In this document: in pieces, positions 34,187 to 43,804 of the stretch
Layout: every line of letters begins with the position of its first letter
How positions within the stretch are numbered: the stretch's first letter is position 1
Assembly (NCBI GenBank): GCA_017847725.1
Contig: JAGAXW010000019.1
Location: 62,001 to 126,000 of the forward strand
Reading direction: 5' to 3'
Length of the DNA: 64,000 nt
Source: Prevotella sp.
GTDB taxonomy: Bacteria; Bacteroidota; Bacteroidia; Bacteroidales; Bacteroidaceae
Notes under the pieces: model-generated
Databases searched by the model: none
What the model saw: the letters and a program-made list of their open reading frames with translations, nothing else
Told to the model about the DNA's origin: nothing
Made by a program: the position numbers and the translations under genes

Positions 34187-34779
34187 AGGTCGTCAAGCGC
34201 GTCGACTTCGGTCTCTACCTCGACGGCGGCGACGAGGGCGAGATACTGCTGCCCACGCGATACGTGCCAGACGGCACCAAGATAGGCCAGGAGCTCGAGG
34301 TGTTCCTCTACCTCGACCAAGACGAGCGCATCATCGCCACCACCGAGCACCCGCTGGCCAAGGTCGGCGAGTTCGCATGGCTGGAGTGCGCCTGGACCAA
34401 CGAGTATGGCGCCTTCCTCAGCTGGGGGCTCATGAAAGACCTGTTCTGCCCCTTCCGCGAGCAGAAGCAGCGCATGCAGCGCGGCCATCGCTACTATGTC
34501 TACGTCATGGAAGACCCGAAGACCCACCGTCTCATGGCCACCGCCAAGGTGGAGCGCTACCAGCAGAAGACGGGCTACGAGATCAGCCACGACTTTGCCG
34601 AGGAGCTGCTGCGCTACCTACAGCAGCACGACGGCCGCTGCGACCTGGGCGACAAGAGCCCTGCCGAGGAGATAGCCGCCCGCTTCGGCGTCTCCAAGAA
34701 GATCTACAAGAAAGCCGTCGGCGACCTCTACCGCCGCCGCCTCATCACCATTAGCGACAAGGGCATCACCCTGGTCTGA
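34156..34779 (+). CDS. CvfB-like S1/winged-helix RNA-binding protein, shortened
   Basis: A 207-residue protein of the CvfB family, RNA-binding regulators. Two N-terminal S1-like OB domains are present ([40 protein letters not shown]) and the C-terminal winged helix ([20 protein letters not shown] to the C-terminus). Bacteroidales homologues I know are about 280 residues and carry a further S1 domain between VASAKLE-like and LQKPGYE-like blocks; here VERYQ is joined directly to QKTGYE (near residue 137), removing about 70 residues in frame. It overlaps lolD by 31 bp and is followed by a strong terminator. Confidence 0.8.
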   Translation: MLRLGDYNTLKVVKRVDFGLYLDGGDEGEILLPTRYVPDGTKIGQELEVFLYLDQDERIIATTEHPLAKVGEFAWLECAWTNEYGAFLSWGLMKDLFCPFREQKQRMQRGHRYYVYVMEDPKTHRLMATAKVERYQQKTGYEISHDFAEELLRYLQQHDGRCDLGDKSPAEEIAARFGVSKKIYKKAVGDLYRRRLITISDKGITLV

Positions 34780-34809
34780 CGACATTCCCCCGAAAAAACT
34801 ATTCGATTT

Positions 34810-34846
34810 AACGGTGAGCGTTTGCACAAAAACGCTCACCGTTTTT
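34810..34846 (+). terminator. Rho-independent terminator of the antiporter-lolD-cvfB operon
   Basis: A 14-bp perfect stem (34810-34823 with 34830-34843) with a 6-nt loop GCACAA and a T tail to 34846, 31 bp after the cvfB stop. Confidence 0.88.
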
Positions 34847-34922
34847 CGCCCCGATAAGGTTAAAATCCCTGAAGTTTTGTTGGAACTGTCACGGAATAGC
34901 CTATTTAACTTTCGCAAAGTCG

Positions 34923-34950
34923 CTCCCCTCCCTTCAAGGGGAGGGGAGGG
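34923..34950. repeat. REP-like G/C-tract palindrome in non-coding DNA
   Basis: CTCCCCTCCCTT pairs with AAGGGGAGGGGAG. Such pyrimidine/purine palindromes are common dispersed intergenic elements in Bacteroidetes. The surrounding 34847-35054 holds no convincing gene; an 83-codon frame across it runs through the terminator and this element. Confidence 0.5.
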
Positions 34951-35056
34951 GCTACGCCTTGCCCGTCGCAGGATAAATGCAAGATGCCCCGACTCTCACG
35001 AGCCGGAGCACCGAGGGCCTCGCGACTGCACGATGGCACTAACTTCGATACAAAAT

Positions 35057-35090
35057 AAAAACTGAACCGCCAAGCGATTCAGTCTTTATT
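35057..35090 (-). terminator. Terminator of the 35116 barrel gene
   Basis: ACTGAACCGC/GCGATTCAGT (35061-35070 with 35074-35083, one mismatch) closes a 3-nt loop; on the minus strand it is followed by TTTTTATTTTG. Confidence 0.7.
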
Positions 35091-35115
35091 TCTATGATTG
35101 CCTCTGTAAAACGGC

Positions 35116-35898
35116 TTACAGGATGCGGGTGGTCAGCATGAACTTCAGCACGGGATAGACGGTCCACTTGTCGATAATCTTCGACAGGTCGTCGTTGCCG
35201 CCCGTTGCTTCCTTGATGTCCAGCTCGGTGTCATCCTGATAGACCTTCATGTGGCCCATGAACTGCACACCGGCCTCAACACGGAAACCGACACGGCCGC
35301 GGGGCACCAGACGGCCATAACCCAGACCCAGGTAGGGACGGAAGCCATTGACGCGGACGTCGCCCTCGACATTACCCTGACGGTCGACACGGATGTTGTA
35401 CTTGTCGATAACGGCATCGATGGTACCTTTCCAGTTGGGGTTCTCCTCATAGACACGGGCTACGTCGTCGCTATGGCCGTCGAGCTTGGCTATCTTCTTG
35501 CCTCCAAGAGAGAAACCAGCCGTGAGGAAGAGGTCGTTGCGCATGCCAAAGGGATAGAAGCTGAACTTCAGGTCGAGCGTGGTACGGGCAAGGCTTCCCT
35601 TGATCTTCAGCTTGTCCAGATAGTAAGGCTTCATGGTGCCGTCAGCCTGGGGAACTTCAACACCGCTGCCCTTCATGTTGACGTCGCCGCTGGGCTTGAA
35701 GCCTAACATGAAGTTGAGGTCCATACCTACTTCAAGATAGTTGGTGACAGGAGTAGCCACACCAATGCTGATACCCTGGGTACCGACACCCAGATTGGCA
35801 CCGAGGTGCTTGAAGACACCATAGTCTTCGAGTTTCTGTGCAGAAGCGCTCTGCATACCAAGCAGCATGAGGCCGCATACAAACAGTAATTTCTTCAT
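35116..35898 (-). CDS. Outer-membrane beta-barrel protein of unknown function
   Basis: A 260-residue exported protein with signal peptide MKKLLFVCGLMLLGMQSASAQ. The mature part alternates short strands and turns (GANLGVGTQGISIGVATPV, YLEVGMDLNFMLGFKP, RPYLGLGYGRLVPRGRVGF, VYPVLKFMLTTRIL), consistent with a small barrel of 8-12 strands. No catalytic motif is seen. It has its own exact-consensus promoter and its own terminator, so it is a single-gene unit, separate from asnS upstream. Confidence 0.78.
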   Translation of the reverse strand: MKKLLFVCGLMLLGMQSASAQKLEDYGVFKHLGANLGVGTQGISIGVATPVTNYLEVGMDLNFMLGFKPSGDVNMKGSGVEVPQADGTMKPYYLDKLKIKGSLARTTLDLKFSFYPFGMRNDLFLTAGFSLGGKKIAKLDGHSDDVARVYEENPNWKGTIDAVIDKYNIRVDRQGNVEGDVRVNGFRPYLGLGYGRLVPRGRVGFRVEAGVQFMGHMKVYQDDTELDIKEATGGNDDLSKIIDKWTVYPVLKFMLTTRIL

Positions 35899-35937
35899 AA
35901 CGGTAAGAAAAATTAGTTAATAAAGTTAATCTATGTG

Positions 35938-35969
35938 CAAAGATAAGTAAAAAAAGAATATGTTCCAAA
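35938..35969 (-). promoter_or_regulatory. Exact-consensus promoter for the 35116 barrel gene
   Basis: Minus strand: TTTG (35969-35966), 20-bp spacer, TATCTTTG (35945-35938). Leader of roughly 35 nt. Confidence 0.75.
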
Positions 35970-36020
35970 CTTTTGTCGAGAAATTTGGAACATATTATAA
36001 GAAATGCGGAATAATTCGCC

Positions 36021-37460
36021 TTAGAACTCGGCCGATTTGGGAGTGCGGGGGAACGGAATGACGTCGCGGATGTTCTGCATGCCGGTGACGAAAAGGATGA
36101 GGCGCTCGAAGCCGAGACCGAAGCCGGCATGGGGGCAGGAGCCCCAGCGGCGGGTGTCGATGTACCACCACAGGTGGGTCTTGTCCATCTGGCGGCGCTC
36201 TATCTCGCTCATCAGCTTGTCGTAGCTCTCCTCACGCACACTGCCGCCGATAATCTCGCCTATCTGCGGGAACAGCACGTCGGTGCCCTGCATGGTGGGA
36301 CCAGGAGCGACAGCTCCCTTGTAGCCCACGCTGCCGCCATCGGCCGTGTCGACATTCTGCTTCATATAGAACGACTTGAAGGCACGGGGATAGTCGGTCA
36401 TGATGACGGGCTTCTTGAAGTGCTCCTCCACGAGGTAGCGCTCGTGCTCCGAGGCCAGGTCGTCGCCCCACTGGCAGGGGAACTCAAACTTCTTGCCGTT
36501 CTTGATGGCCTCCTGCAGGATGTTGATGCCCTCGGTATAGGGCAGGCGCACGAAGGTCTCCTTGAGCACGCCCTCCAGGCGCTGGATGAGCGTCTTGTCA
36601 ATCATCTGGTTGAGGAACTGCAGGTCGTCCTTGCAGTTGTCGAGGGCCCAGCGCACGCAATACTTGATGAAGTCCTCCTCGAGGTCCATCAGCTCCTCCT
36701 GGTCGAGGAAGGCCACCTCGGGCTCTACCATCCAGAACTCGGCCAGGTGGCGCGGCGTGTTCGAGTTCTCGGCGCGGAACGTAGGACCGAAGGTGTAGAT
36801 GGCACCCAGGGCCGTGGCGCCCAGCTCGCCCTCCAACTGACCGCTGACGGTCAGCGAGGTCTGCTCGCCGAAGAAGTCGTCGTCGTAGATAATCTTGCCC
36901 TGCTCGTCCTTCTTCAGGTCATAGAGGTTCTTGGTGGTCACCTGGAACATGTTGCCAGCACCCTCACAGTCGGAGGCGGTGATGAGCGGCGTGTGGAAAT
37001 AGAAGAAGCCGTGCTCGTGGAAATAGGTGTGGATGGCCATCGCCATGTTGTGGCGGATGCGCATCACGGCACCAAAGGTATTGGTGCGCAGACGCATGTG
37101 GGCGTTCTTGCGCATCACCTCGAACGACTGGCCCTTCTTCTGCATGGGATAGGTGTTGTCGCAGAGGCCGTAGACCTCCAGCGAGGCAGCCTGTATCTCG
37201 CATGCCTGTCCAGCGCCCTGGCTCTCCACCAGCGTACCGACGGCACAGATGCAGGCACCGGTGGTAATCTGCTTCAGCAGTTCCTCGTCAAACTTGGCCG
37301 GGTCGACAACTATCTGCACATTCTTGATGGTCGAGCCGTCGTTCAGTGCAATGAAGTCGACGGCCTTGGAGCTGCGGTGCGTACGCACCCAGCCCTTCAC
37401 ACAGACCTCTTTTCCAAAATCCGTGCTTTGCAGCACGTCGATTATCTTTGTTCTTTTCAT
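36021..37460 (-). CDS. asnS: Asparaginyl-tRNA synthetase
   Basis: A 479-residue class IIb aminoacyl-tRNA synthetase charging tRNA-Asn. The N-terminal OB anticodon-binding domain ([24 protein letters not shown] starts near residue 19), class II motif 2 region [20 protein letters not shown] (about 226-245) and motif 3 [10 protein letters not shown] near the C-terminus are intact. The HLAEFWM block is typical of AsnRS rather than AspRS. It lies 21 bp downstream of rluB on the same strand, last gene of a purB-rluB-asnS unit. Confidence 0.95.
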   Translation of the reverse strand: MKRTKIIDVLQSTDFGKEVCVKGWVRTHRSSKAVDFIALNDGSTIKNVQIVVDPAKFDEELLKQITTGACICAVGTLVESQGAGQACEIQAASLEVYGLCDNTYPMQKKGQSFEVMRKNAHMRLRTNTFGAVMRIRHNMAMAIHTYFHEHGFFYFHTPLITASDCEGAGNMFQVTTKNLYDLKKDEQGKIIYDDDFFGEQTSLTVSGQLEGELGATALGAIYTFGPTFRAENSNTPRHLAEFWMVEPEVAFLDQEELMDLEEDFIKYCVRWALDNCKDDLQFLNQMIDKTLIQRLEGVLKETFVRLPYTEGINILQEAIKNGKKFEFPCQWGDDLASEHERYLVEEHFKKPVIMTDYPRAFKSFYMKQNVDTADGGSVGYKGAVAPGPTMQGTDVLFPQIGEIIGGSVREESYDKLMSEIERRQMDKTHLWWYIDTRRWGSCPHAGFGLGFERLILFVTGMQNIRDVIPFPRTPKSAEF

Positions 37461-37481
37461 TGATCTATAGTCCGTTAGATA

Positions 37482-38942
37482 TTATTCGTAAGCACCCATG
37501 CGCAGGCGGTCGACCTCCTCCTCGGTGAGGTAGCGCCAGTCGCCGCGGCGAACGTTCTTCTTGGTGAGACCGGCAAACTGTACACGGTCGAGCTTGGTCA
37601 CCTTGTAGCCCAGGCTCTCGAAGATGCGGCGCACGATGCGGTTCTTGCCCGAGTGTATCTCGATGCCCACCTGCTTCTTGTCGACGGGGTCGGCATACTC
37701 GATGGCGTCGGCCTTGATGTCGCCGTCCTCCAGGGTGATGCCCTCAAGTATCTGCTGCATGTCGTGGGCCGTGACGTTCTTGTCGAGGTAGACATGGTAT
37801 ATCTTCTTCTTCAGGAACTTGGGATGCGTCAGCTTCGAGGCCATGTCACCGTCGTTGGTGAGCAGGAGCACGCCCGTCGTGTTGCGGTCGAGGCGACCTA
37901 CAGGATAGATGCGCTCGGTGCATGCGTTCTTCACCAGGTCCATGACGGTCTTGCGCTGCTGCGGGTCGTCGCTGGTGGTGACGTAGTCCTTCGGCTTGTT
38001 GAGCAGCACATAAACTTTCTTCTCCATGTTGACGGGCTGGTCGTGGAACTTCACCACGTCGGTGCGCAGCACCTTGGTGCCCAGTTCGGTGACGACCTCG
38101 CCATTGACGGTCACCACACCGGCCTGGATGAACTCGTCGGCCTCGCGACGGCTGCATACACCGGCATTGGCCAGGAACTTGTTCAGACGGATGGGCTCGT
38201 TGGGGTCGAAGTGCTCTTCCTTATACTCGATGCGCTTCTTCAGGCTGTACTTGGCATTGGGGTCGTAGCCCGGCGTGTGCGGACGATAGCCGCCACGCTG
38301 CTGACCGTAACCGCCGCGATGCTGGCCGTAGCCACCACCCTGCTGACCGTAACGGGGCTGATAGCCGCCACGCTGCTGGCCATAGCCGCCCTGACGGGGC
38401 TGACCGTACTGGGGGCGCTGCTGACCATAGCTGCCGCGCTGCTGGCCATAGCCACCCTGCTGACCGTAACGGGGCTGATAGCCACCCTGACGGGGCTGGC
38501 CATACTGGGGGCGAGGCTGGTAGCCACCCTCTTCGCCTTCGTTCTGCTGATTGTAACGGGGACGATAGCCACCACCCTGTCCGTACTGGGGACGGGGGCG
38601 ATAGCCACCCTCGTTGTTGTTATAGTTCTTTGACCCATGGTCAAAGTGTGGCGTTGCATTGTTGCGGGGGCGATAGCCGCCCTGACGGGGCTGACCGTAC
38701 TCCCTGGACTGGGGGGCACTGCTCTGCAGGCCGGCGCCAAAGCCCTCGGGACGGAAGCCGCCCTCGTCTTGTCTTTGACTACGATTGGTGTAGCTGCCCT
38801 GCGTGCTGTAGGGGCGAGGCTGATGGATGCGCGGACGCGGCGAACGGCCCGGACGGTATCCCTGATAGCCACCCTCGTGGCTCGATGTGTTCTGCTGCTC
38901 AGCAGACTGCTCTTCGTTTTTCTTCTCGTTTTCGAATTCCAT
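37482..38942 (-). CDS. rluB: RluB/RsuA-family pseudouridine synthase with long Tyr/Gly/Gln/Arg-rich N-terminus
   Basis: A 486-residue protein. The C-terminal half (about 245-480) is a standard 23S rRNA pseudouridine synthase: S4 RNA-binding domain (IRLNKFLANAGVCSRREAD) and catalytic Asp in GRLDRNTTGVLLL near residue 350. Residues 1-225 are low complexity, with repeated GGYGQQRGGY, PQYGQPRQGGY and RGGYQPRYGQQ units, closely resembling the prion-like and RGG domains of eukaryotic FET proteins. It is likely disordered and RNA-binding. The DNA encoding it (about 38270-38700) is itself repetitive, so length may vary between strains. Upstream is purB (95-bp gap); asnS follows after 21 bp. Confidence 0.9.
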   Translation of the reverse strand: MEFENEKKNEEQSAEQQNTSSHEGGYQGYRPGRSPRPRIHQPRPYSTQGSYTNRSQRQDEGGFRPEGFGAGLQSSAPQSREYGQPRQGGYRPRNNATPHFDHGSKNYNNNEGGYRPRPQYGQGGGYRPRYNQQNEGEEGGYQPRPQYGQPRQGGYQPRYGQQGGYGQQRGSYGQQRPQYGQPRQGGYGQQRGGYQPRYGQQGGGYGQHRGGYGQQRGGYRPHTPGYDPNAKYSLKKRIEYKEEHFDPNEPIRLNKFLANAGVCSRREADEFIQAGVVTVNGEVVTELGTKVLRTDVVKFHDQPVNMEKKVYVLLNKPKDYVTTSDDPQQRKTVMDLVKNACTERIYPVGRLDRNTTGVLLLTNDGDMASKLTHPKFLKKKIYHVYLDKNVTAHDMQQILEGITLEDGDIKADAIEYADPVDKKQVGIEIHSGKNRIVRRIFESLGYKVTKLDRVQFAGLTKKNVRRGDWRYLTEEEVDRLRMGAYE

Positions 38943-39037
38943 AATTTTTCTTTTTTTTTAATTCGGAGAACCTCACGGTGCTCTTTTGTGTTGATTACTC
39001 GTTGTGTTTTTTCTCGATATGTTGACGGTGTGTCTTC

Positions 39038-40387
39038 TTACATTCCGGTGTAGTTCATGGGCGTAATTGCCATCAGTTCCTCTTTCACCTCGTCGCTGAC
39101 GTTCAGTCCCTGGATGAAGGCGTGAATCGTGTCTTCTGTCATTTTCTGGTTGGTGCGCGTCAGGGCCTTCAGCGCCTCATAGGGGTGCGGATAGGCCTCG
39201 CGGCGCAGGATGGTCTGGATGGCCTCGGCCACCACGGCCCAGGTGTTGTCAAGGTCTTCCTGCAGTTTCTCCTCGTTGAGGATGAGCTTGCGCAGTCCCT
39301 TCAGCGTGCTCTGGACGGCAATCAGGGCGTGGCCCATGGGGACACCCACATTGCGCAGCACGGTAGAGTCGGTCAGGTCGCGCTGCAGACGGCTGACAGG
39401 CAATTTCTGTGCCAAAAACTGCAGCACGGCATTGGCCATGCCCATGTTACCCTCCGAATTCTCGAAGTCGATGGGGTTCACCTTGTGCGGCATGGCACTG
39501 CTGCCCACCTCGCCGGCCTTGATCTTTTGCTTGAAATACTCCATGGAGATATACATCCAGAAGTCGCGGTCGAGGTCGATGACGATGGTATTGATGCGGC
39601 GCATGCCATCAAAGATGGCGCCCAGCCAGTCGTAGTTGGAAATCTGGGTGGTCCACTGCTCGCGCTCCAGGCCCAGCTTCTCGCTGACAAAGCGGTTGCC
39701 AAACTCGCGCCAGTCGTACTGCGGATAGGCCACATGATGGGCATTGTAGTTGCCCGTGGCACCGCCGAACTTGGCCGTGATGGGGGTATCCTTCAGGCCG
39801 CGCAACTGCTCTTCCAGGCGGTAGACGTAGACCATAATCTCCTTGCCCAGGCGGGTGGGCGAGGCGGGCTGGCCGTGCGTCTTGGCCAGCATCGGCACGT
39901 TCTTCCACTGCTCGGCATAGTCGTTGAGCTGCTCGATGAGCTCTTCCACCATGGGGTAGTAGACCTCGTCGAGTGCCTCCTTGATGCTGAGGGGGACACT
40001 GGTGTTGTTGATGTCCTGTGAGGTCAGTCCGAAGTGGATGAACTCCATGTAGGCGGACAGCGGTGCGCTGAAGGCCGAGAGCTTCTCCTTGATGAAATAC
40101 TCTACGGCTTTCACGTCGTGGTTGGTGGTCTTCTCAATCTCCTTGACACGGGCGGCATCCTGCTCCGTAAAGTTGCGATAGATGTCGCGCAAGGGCTCGA
40201 AAAGGCTGTGGTCGAAGTCTTCCAACTGCGGAAGGGGCAGTTCACAAAGTGTAATGAAATACTCAATCTCTACGCGTACACGATAACGGATGAGGGCGTA
40301 TTCTGAAAAGTACCCTGCCAGTTGCTCGGTCTTTCCTCTGTAACGGCCATCAATAGGCGAGATGGCGGTCAGCACGTCTAAGTTCAT
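39038..40387 (-). CDS. purB: Adenylosuccinate lyase
   Basis: A 449-residue enzyme of purine synthesis, cleaving SAICAR and adenylosuccinate to release fumarate. The fumarase/ASL superfamily signature GSSAMPHKVNPIDFENSEG lies at about residue 295; TSQDINNTS and KTHGQPASPTRLGKE are the other active-site blocks. Length and motifs match the long (E. coli-like) PurB form. First gene of the purB-rluB-asnS unit. TAACTTTG upstream at 40442-40435 is the likely -7 element. Confidence 0.95.
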   Translation of the reverse strand: MNLDVLTAISPIDGRYRGKTEQLAGYFSEYALIRYRVRVEIEYFITLCELPLPQLEDFDHSLFEPLRDIYRNFTEQDAARVKEIEKTTNHDVKAVEYFIKEKLSAFSAPLSAYMEFIHFGLTSQDINNTSVPLSIKEALDEVYYPMVEELIEQLNDYAEQWKNVPMLAKTHGQPASPTRLGKEIMVYVYRLEEQLRGLKDTPITAKFGGATGNYNAHHVAYPQYDWREFGNRFVSEKLGLEREQWTTQISNYDWLGAIFDGMRRINTIVIDLDRDFWMYISMEYFKQKIKAGEVGSSAMPHKVNPIDFENSEGNMGMANAVLQFLAQKLPVSRLQRDLTDSTVLRNVGVPMGHALIAVQSTLKGLRKLILNEEKLQEDLDNTWAVVAEAIQTILRREAYPHPYEALKALTRTNQKMTEDTIHAFIQGLNVSDEVKEELMAITPMNYTGM

Positions 40388-40434
40388 GTCTCTAATACCT
40401 TATTAATATAGCTATATATCTCACGATTAGGTTG

Positions 40435-40442
40435 CAAAGTTA
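40435..40442 (-). promoter_or_regulatory. -7 element for purB
   Basis: Minus-strand TAACTTTG 48 bp before the purB ATG; no good TTTG at the -33 position, so this is partial support only. Confidence 0.4.
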
Positions 40443-40460
40443 CAAAAAAGATTATAGACG

Positions 40461-40492
40461 GAGCGGCGAAAAAAGAAGTTTTTCCGCCGCTC
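40461..40492. terminator. Terminator hairpin after the M6 peptidase gene
   Basis: GAGCGGCGAAAAA pairs with TTTTTCCGCCGCTC (13 bp, one bulge, 5-nt loop), 3 bp beyond the M6 stop. T-rich sequence lies on both sides (minus-strand T tract at 40450-40445), so it probably ends M6 transcription ahead of purB. Confidence 0.7.
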
Positions 40493-40495
40493 ATC

Positions 40496-42037
40496 TTATT
40501 TTTTGTGATATTTAACAGTCTCTCCATTGGCAAGTCTGACGATGTAGAGCCGACCGGCCACAGGAGTCTGGACGCGGCGGCCCGCCAAGTCGTAGACGGC
40601 CTCCACCCGCCGGTCGGCGGCTGTGCGGACAGCCTCGACGGCCGAGGAAGTGCCTCCCATGAAGTCGAACGAGACGGTACCGTCGGTATGCTGCTGGATA
40701 TTGGTGACCGACTTGCCGGTTATGAGCTCGCACTTTGCATTGGTGTTGTATGGGAATGGCGATGTGCTCAGCATATAGCTGTTCATGCGCAGACTGTTCT
40801 GGTAGTTAGACAGGTTGTCCGCTTCCTTTTTGTCGACCCAGCCGTCATACGTCAGACCGTCGGCATGGACCATCTTATAGCGGAAGCTGGCCTCACTGGA
40901 AAAACTGTTCACGCTGTTATTGCTCCACGCTGCGACGTCATAATTGACAGAAAAGACGGCCAGGCCCTTTCCCGGAAGACCCGCATCCCAGCCCGTCCAC
41001 TGTCGGTTCTCCAGCAGCAGGTACTCGGTGTCGCTCTTCTTAATCTGGTAGACGACTCCGCCCTCCGACACCGGCTTCATATCGGTTATCGTGGCGGCCT
41101 CGGTCAGTTCGGTCGGCGTCAGCCAGCCCATCAGCATTTTCTCCAGCGAAGAATAGTTAGGCGGGCACCAGCCGTAGTTGGTGAAGTTGCCACCATCCAT
41201 CAGGTCCCACTCGTCGACAGCAGAAATAATCGAGAATTTGCCCACCGGATAGATGTCGGGCAGGCCCAGGCTGTGGCTGAACTCATGGCACACCGTACCC
41301 AGGCCGCACGGTCTGTAGGTATTCGTCGGCCACTTCTCGCCACTGGCCGTATAGTTGGAGATTTTCTTGCCGTCGGGTGTCGTCAGCGTGGGGAAGCTGG
41401 ACGTGACGGGCCAGATGTGGCCGTAGCACTCGCCGCTCGACGTCTTCAGGTTGCCCGGCAGACCGGCATAGATATAGACTACCTGCTCGATGGTGCCATC
41501 GCCATTCCAGTCATACTGGGAGTAGTCGACGGCGGGATTGGCTTCGAGCACCTTCTGGGTGGCCTCACGCATCAGGCTGGCGCCATAGAACTTCGTGTCC
41601 TCTGTCGGGTTCTCGACGCCTACAGCCTTGCTGTTCACCTGCACGGGACCGTAGACGTCGAACACGAAATTGGCCAGTCCGCCCGACTGCTCACGGAAGT
41701 AGTCGGCCACACAGCCTTTTCCGCTGTACAGGTTGTAGCCTGCCTCGTTGAACATCTTATTGTAGAACTCGTTGGCCTTCGAATTACCACCTTCCATCGA
41801 AAAGTCGGTGTCGGTGAACGTGAAGAGGATGACCATCTGCTTATAGGTCTTGGCGGCATCCCAGTCGGTCCGGCGAGAGGGCAGATAGCGGTGTGCACGC
41901 TTGGCACCGCCCGCCGCGGCATCACCCGTGACATCGGGCATACAGCCGCCCTTGAGGGCGACAAAATCGTCCTCCTGAGCCCAGAGGCCCAGGGGGAGGA
42001 AGAGCGTTATGAAGAGTCCTGCAATGATAGTTTTCAT
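40496..42037 (-). CDS. M6-family secreted zinc metallopeptidase with probable type IX sorting tail
   Basis: A 513-residue exported protease of the immune-inhibitor A type. Signal peptide MKTIIAGLFITLFLPLGLWAQ. The catalytic motif HEFSHSLGLPD (about residues 248-258) holds the two His zinc ligands and catalytic Glu; YDWNGDGTIEQVV looks like a calcium-binding Asp stretch. The last about 40 residues (VYDLAGRRVQTPVAGRLYIV, ending VKYHKK) resemble the C-terminal sorting domains of type IX secretion cargo in Prevotella, consistent with porU/porV in this window. The gene starts 12 bp after the fumarase stop and is probably co-transcribed, an odd pairing. Confidence 0.87.
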   Translation of the reverse strand: MKTIIAGLFITLFLPLGLWAQEDDFVALKGGCMPDVTGDAAAGGAKRAHRYLPSRRTDWDAAKTYKQMVILFTFTDTDFSMEGGNSKANEFYNKMFNEAGYNLYSGKGCVADYFREQSGGLANFVFDVYGPVQVNSKAVGVENPTEDTKFYGASLMREATQKVLEANPAVDYSQYDWNGDGTIEQVVYIYAGLPGNLKTSSGECYGHIWPVTSSFPTLTTPDGKKISNYTASGEKWPTNTYRPCGLGTVCHEFSHSLGLPDIYPVGKFSIISAVDEWDLMDGGNFTNYGWCPPNYSSLEKMLMGWLTPTELTEAATITDMKPVSEGGVVYQIKKSDTEYLLLENRQWTGWDAGLPGKGLAVFSVNYDVAAWSNNSVNSFSSEASFRYKMVHADGLTYDGWVDKKEADNLSNYQNSLRMNSYMLSTSPFPYNTNAKCELITGKSVTNIQQHTDGTVSFDFMGGTSSAVEAVRTAADRRVEAVYDLAGRRVQTPVAGRLYIVRLANGETVKYHKK

Positions 42038-42049
42038 GTTGTTTTTGTC

Positions 42050-43699
42050 TTATTTAGCGTTAGGGCACCAGGGCTTCAGCTGCTTGAAGAAGTCGTTGCC
42101 CTTGTCGTCGACCAGGATGAAGGCGGGGAAGTTCTCTACCTCAATCTTCCAGATGGCCTCCATGCCCAGTTCTGGATACTCTACACACTCGATGGACTTG
42201 ATGCTCGACTGGCTGAGCACGGCTGCCACGCCACCGATGGTGCCCAGGTAGAAGCCGCCATGCTTCTGACAGGCATCGGTGACCACCTGTGAGCGGTTGC
42301 CCTTGGCTATCATCACCAGCGAGGCGCCATGGTCCTGGAACTCGTCGACATAGGGGTCCATACGGTTGGCCGTGGTCGGGCCCATCGAACCACAGGGATA
42401 GCCCTCGGGGGTCTTGGCGGGACCGGCGTAGAGCACGGGGTATTTCTTGAAGTAGTCGGGCATGCCTTCGCCAGCGTCCAGACGAGCCTTCAGCTTGGCA
42501 TGGGCGATGTCGCGGGCCACGATGATGGTGCCCTTCAGATTGACACGGGTGGAGACAGGATACTTCGACAGTTCTTTGCGCACGGCGTCGATGCCCTCGT
42601 TGAGGTCTATCTCGATGCCCTTGGTGCCCTCACCCGGCTTTCTGAGTTCCTCGGGAATAAGCTCCGTGGGGTTGGCATCCATCTGCTCCAACCAGATGCC
42701 GTCGCGATTGATCTTGGCCTTGATATTACGGTCGGCCGAACAGCTGACACCCATACCGATAGGACAGCTGGCACCGTGGCGCGGCAGGCGGATGACACGG
42801 ATATCATGGGCCAGGGCCTTACCGCCAAACTGGGCTCCGAGACCAATCTTATGGGCTTCGGCGAGCAGTTTCTGCTCCAGGTCGACATCGCGGAAGGCGC
42901 GACCTGTCTCGTCGCCCGTCGTGGGCAGCGAGTCATAATACTTGATGCTGGCCAGCTTGACGGTCAGCAGGTTCTTCTCGGCCGACGTGCCGCCGATGAC
43001 GAAGGCGATATGATAGGGCGGGCACGCTGCGGTGCCCAGCGACTTCATCTTCTCCACCAGGAAAGGCAGCAGGGTGCCCTCATTCTGGATGGTGGCCTTG
43101 GTCATGGGGTAGAAATAGGTCTTGTTGGCAGAGCCGCCGCCCTTGGCCACCATGACAAAACGGTATTCGGCACCCTCGGTGGCCTCGATGTCAATCTGTG
43201 CGGGCAGGTTGCAGCGGGTGTTCACCTCGTCGTACATATTCAGCGGAGCATTCTGCGAATAGCGCAGGTTGTCCTGCGTGAAGGTGTTGTATACGCCACG
43301 GCTCAGCGCCTCCTCGTCCTCAAAACCGGTCCATATCTGCTGGCCCTTCTCACCGTGGATGATGGCCGTACCCGTATCCTGGCAGAAAGGCAGGATGCCC
43401 TTGGCGGCCACCTCCGCATTGCGCAGGAACTGGAGTGCCACATACTTATCGTTCTCCGAAGCCTCGGGGTCTTTCAGGATCTGAGCCACCTGCTCGTTGT
43501 GCTCGCGGCGCAGCATGAACTCCACGTCGTGGAAGGCCTGCTGTGCCAACAGCGTCAGCGCCTCCTTGGACACCTTGACGATTTCCTTGCCGTCAAACTC
43601 GGCCGTTGTCACGCCTTCTTTGCTTAGCAGCCTATACGCTGTCGTGTCTTCGCCCATCTGAAACATCGGGGCATACTTGAATTCTACTGGTTTTGCCAT
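42050..43699 (-). CDS. Class I fumarate hydratase (iron-sulfur)
   Basis: A 549-residue [4Fe-4S] hydratase interconverting fumarate and malate, used in the reductive branch to succinate by anaerobic Bacteroidales. The cluster cysteines are probably those in [10 protein letters not shown] (N-terminal domain) and [29 protein letters not shown] and [12 protein letters not shown] are substrate-site blocks. The C-terminal beta domain ([16 protein letters not shown]) is fused, as in E. coli FumA/B. The start at 43699 (MAKPVEFKY) is chosen because the longer frame runs into the promoter. Consensus promoter at 43732-43762. Confidence 0.94.
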   Translation of the reverse strand: MAKPVEFKYAPMFQMGEDTTAYRLLSKEGVTTAEFDGKEIVKVSKEALTLLAQQAFHDVEFMLRREHNEQVAQILKDPEASENDKYVALQFLRNAEVAAKGILPFCQDTGTAIIHGEKGQQIWTGFEDEEALSRGVYNTFTQDNLRYSQNAPLNMYDEVNTRCNLPAQIDIEATEGAEYRFVMVAKGGGSANKTYFYPMTKATIQNEGTLLPFLVEKMKSLGTAACPPYHIAFVIGGTSAEKNLLTVKLASIKYYDSLPTTGDETGRAFRDVDLEQKLLAEAHKIGLGAQFGGKALAHDIRVIRLPRHGASCPIGMGVSCSADRNIKAKINRDGIWLEQMDANPTELIPEELRKPGEGTKGIEIDLNEGIDAVRKELSKYPVSTRVNLKGTIIVARDIAHAKLKARLDAGEGMPDYFKKYPVLYAGPAKTPEGYPCGSMGPTTANRMDPYVDEFQDHGASLVMIAKGNRSQVVTDACQKHGGFYLGTIGGVAAVLSQSSIKSIECVEYPELGMEAIWKIEVENFPAFILVDDKGNDFFKQLKPWCPNAK

Positions 43700-43731
43700 T
43701 GTTGTTGTATTTGTTTGTTTACTTTTGCCTG

Positions 43732-43762
43732 CAAAAGTACGAAAAAAAGAGAGAAATGCAAA
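43732..43762 (-). promoter_or_regulatory. Consensus promoter for fumarase
   Basis: Minus strand: TTTG (43762-43759), 19-bp spacer, TACTTTTG (43739-43732). Leader of about 25-30 nt. Confidence 0.75.
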
Positions 43763-43804
43763 AGGAAAGTTCACTTTTCTTCTCATTTCTCTCGTCCCCC
43801 AATT

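Noticed and set aside
34814..35065. An 83-codon frame downstream of the cvfB-like gene
   Set aside because: It starts inside a strong terminator and runs through a REP-like palindrome. No signal or domain is present.
38270..38700. CRISPR-like or satellite repeat
   Set aside because: The periodicity is explained by in-frame Gly/Tyr/Gln/Arg codons of the rluB extension.
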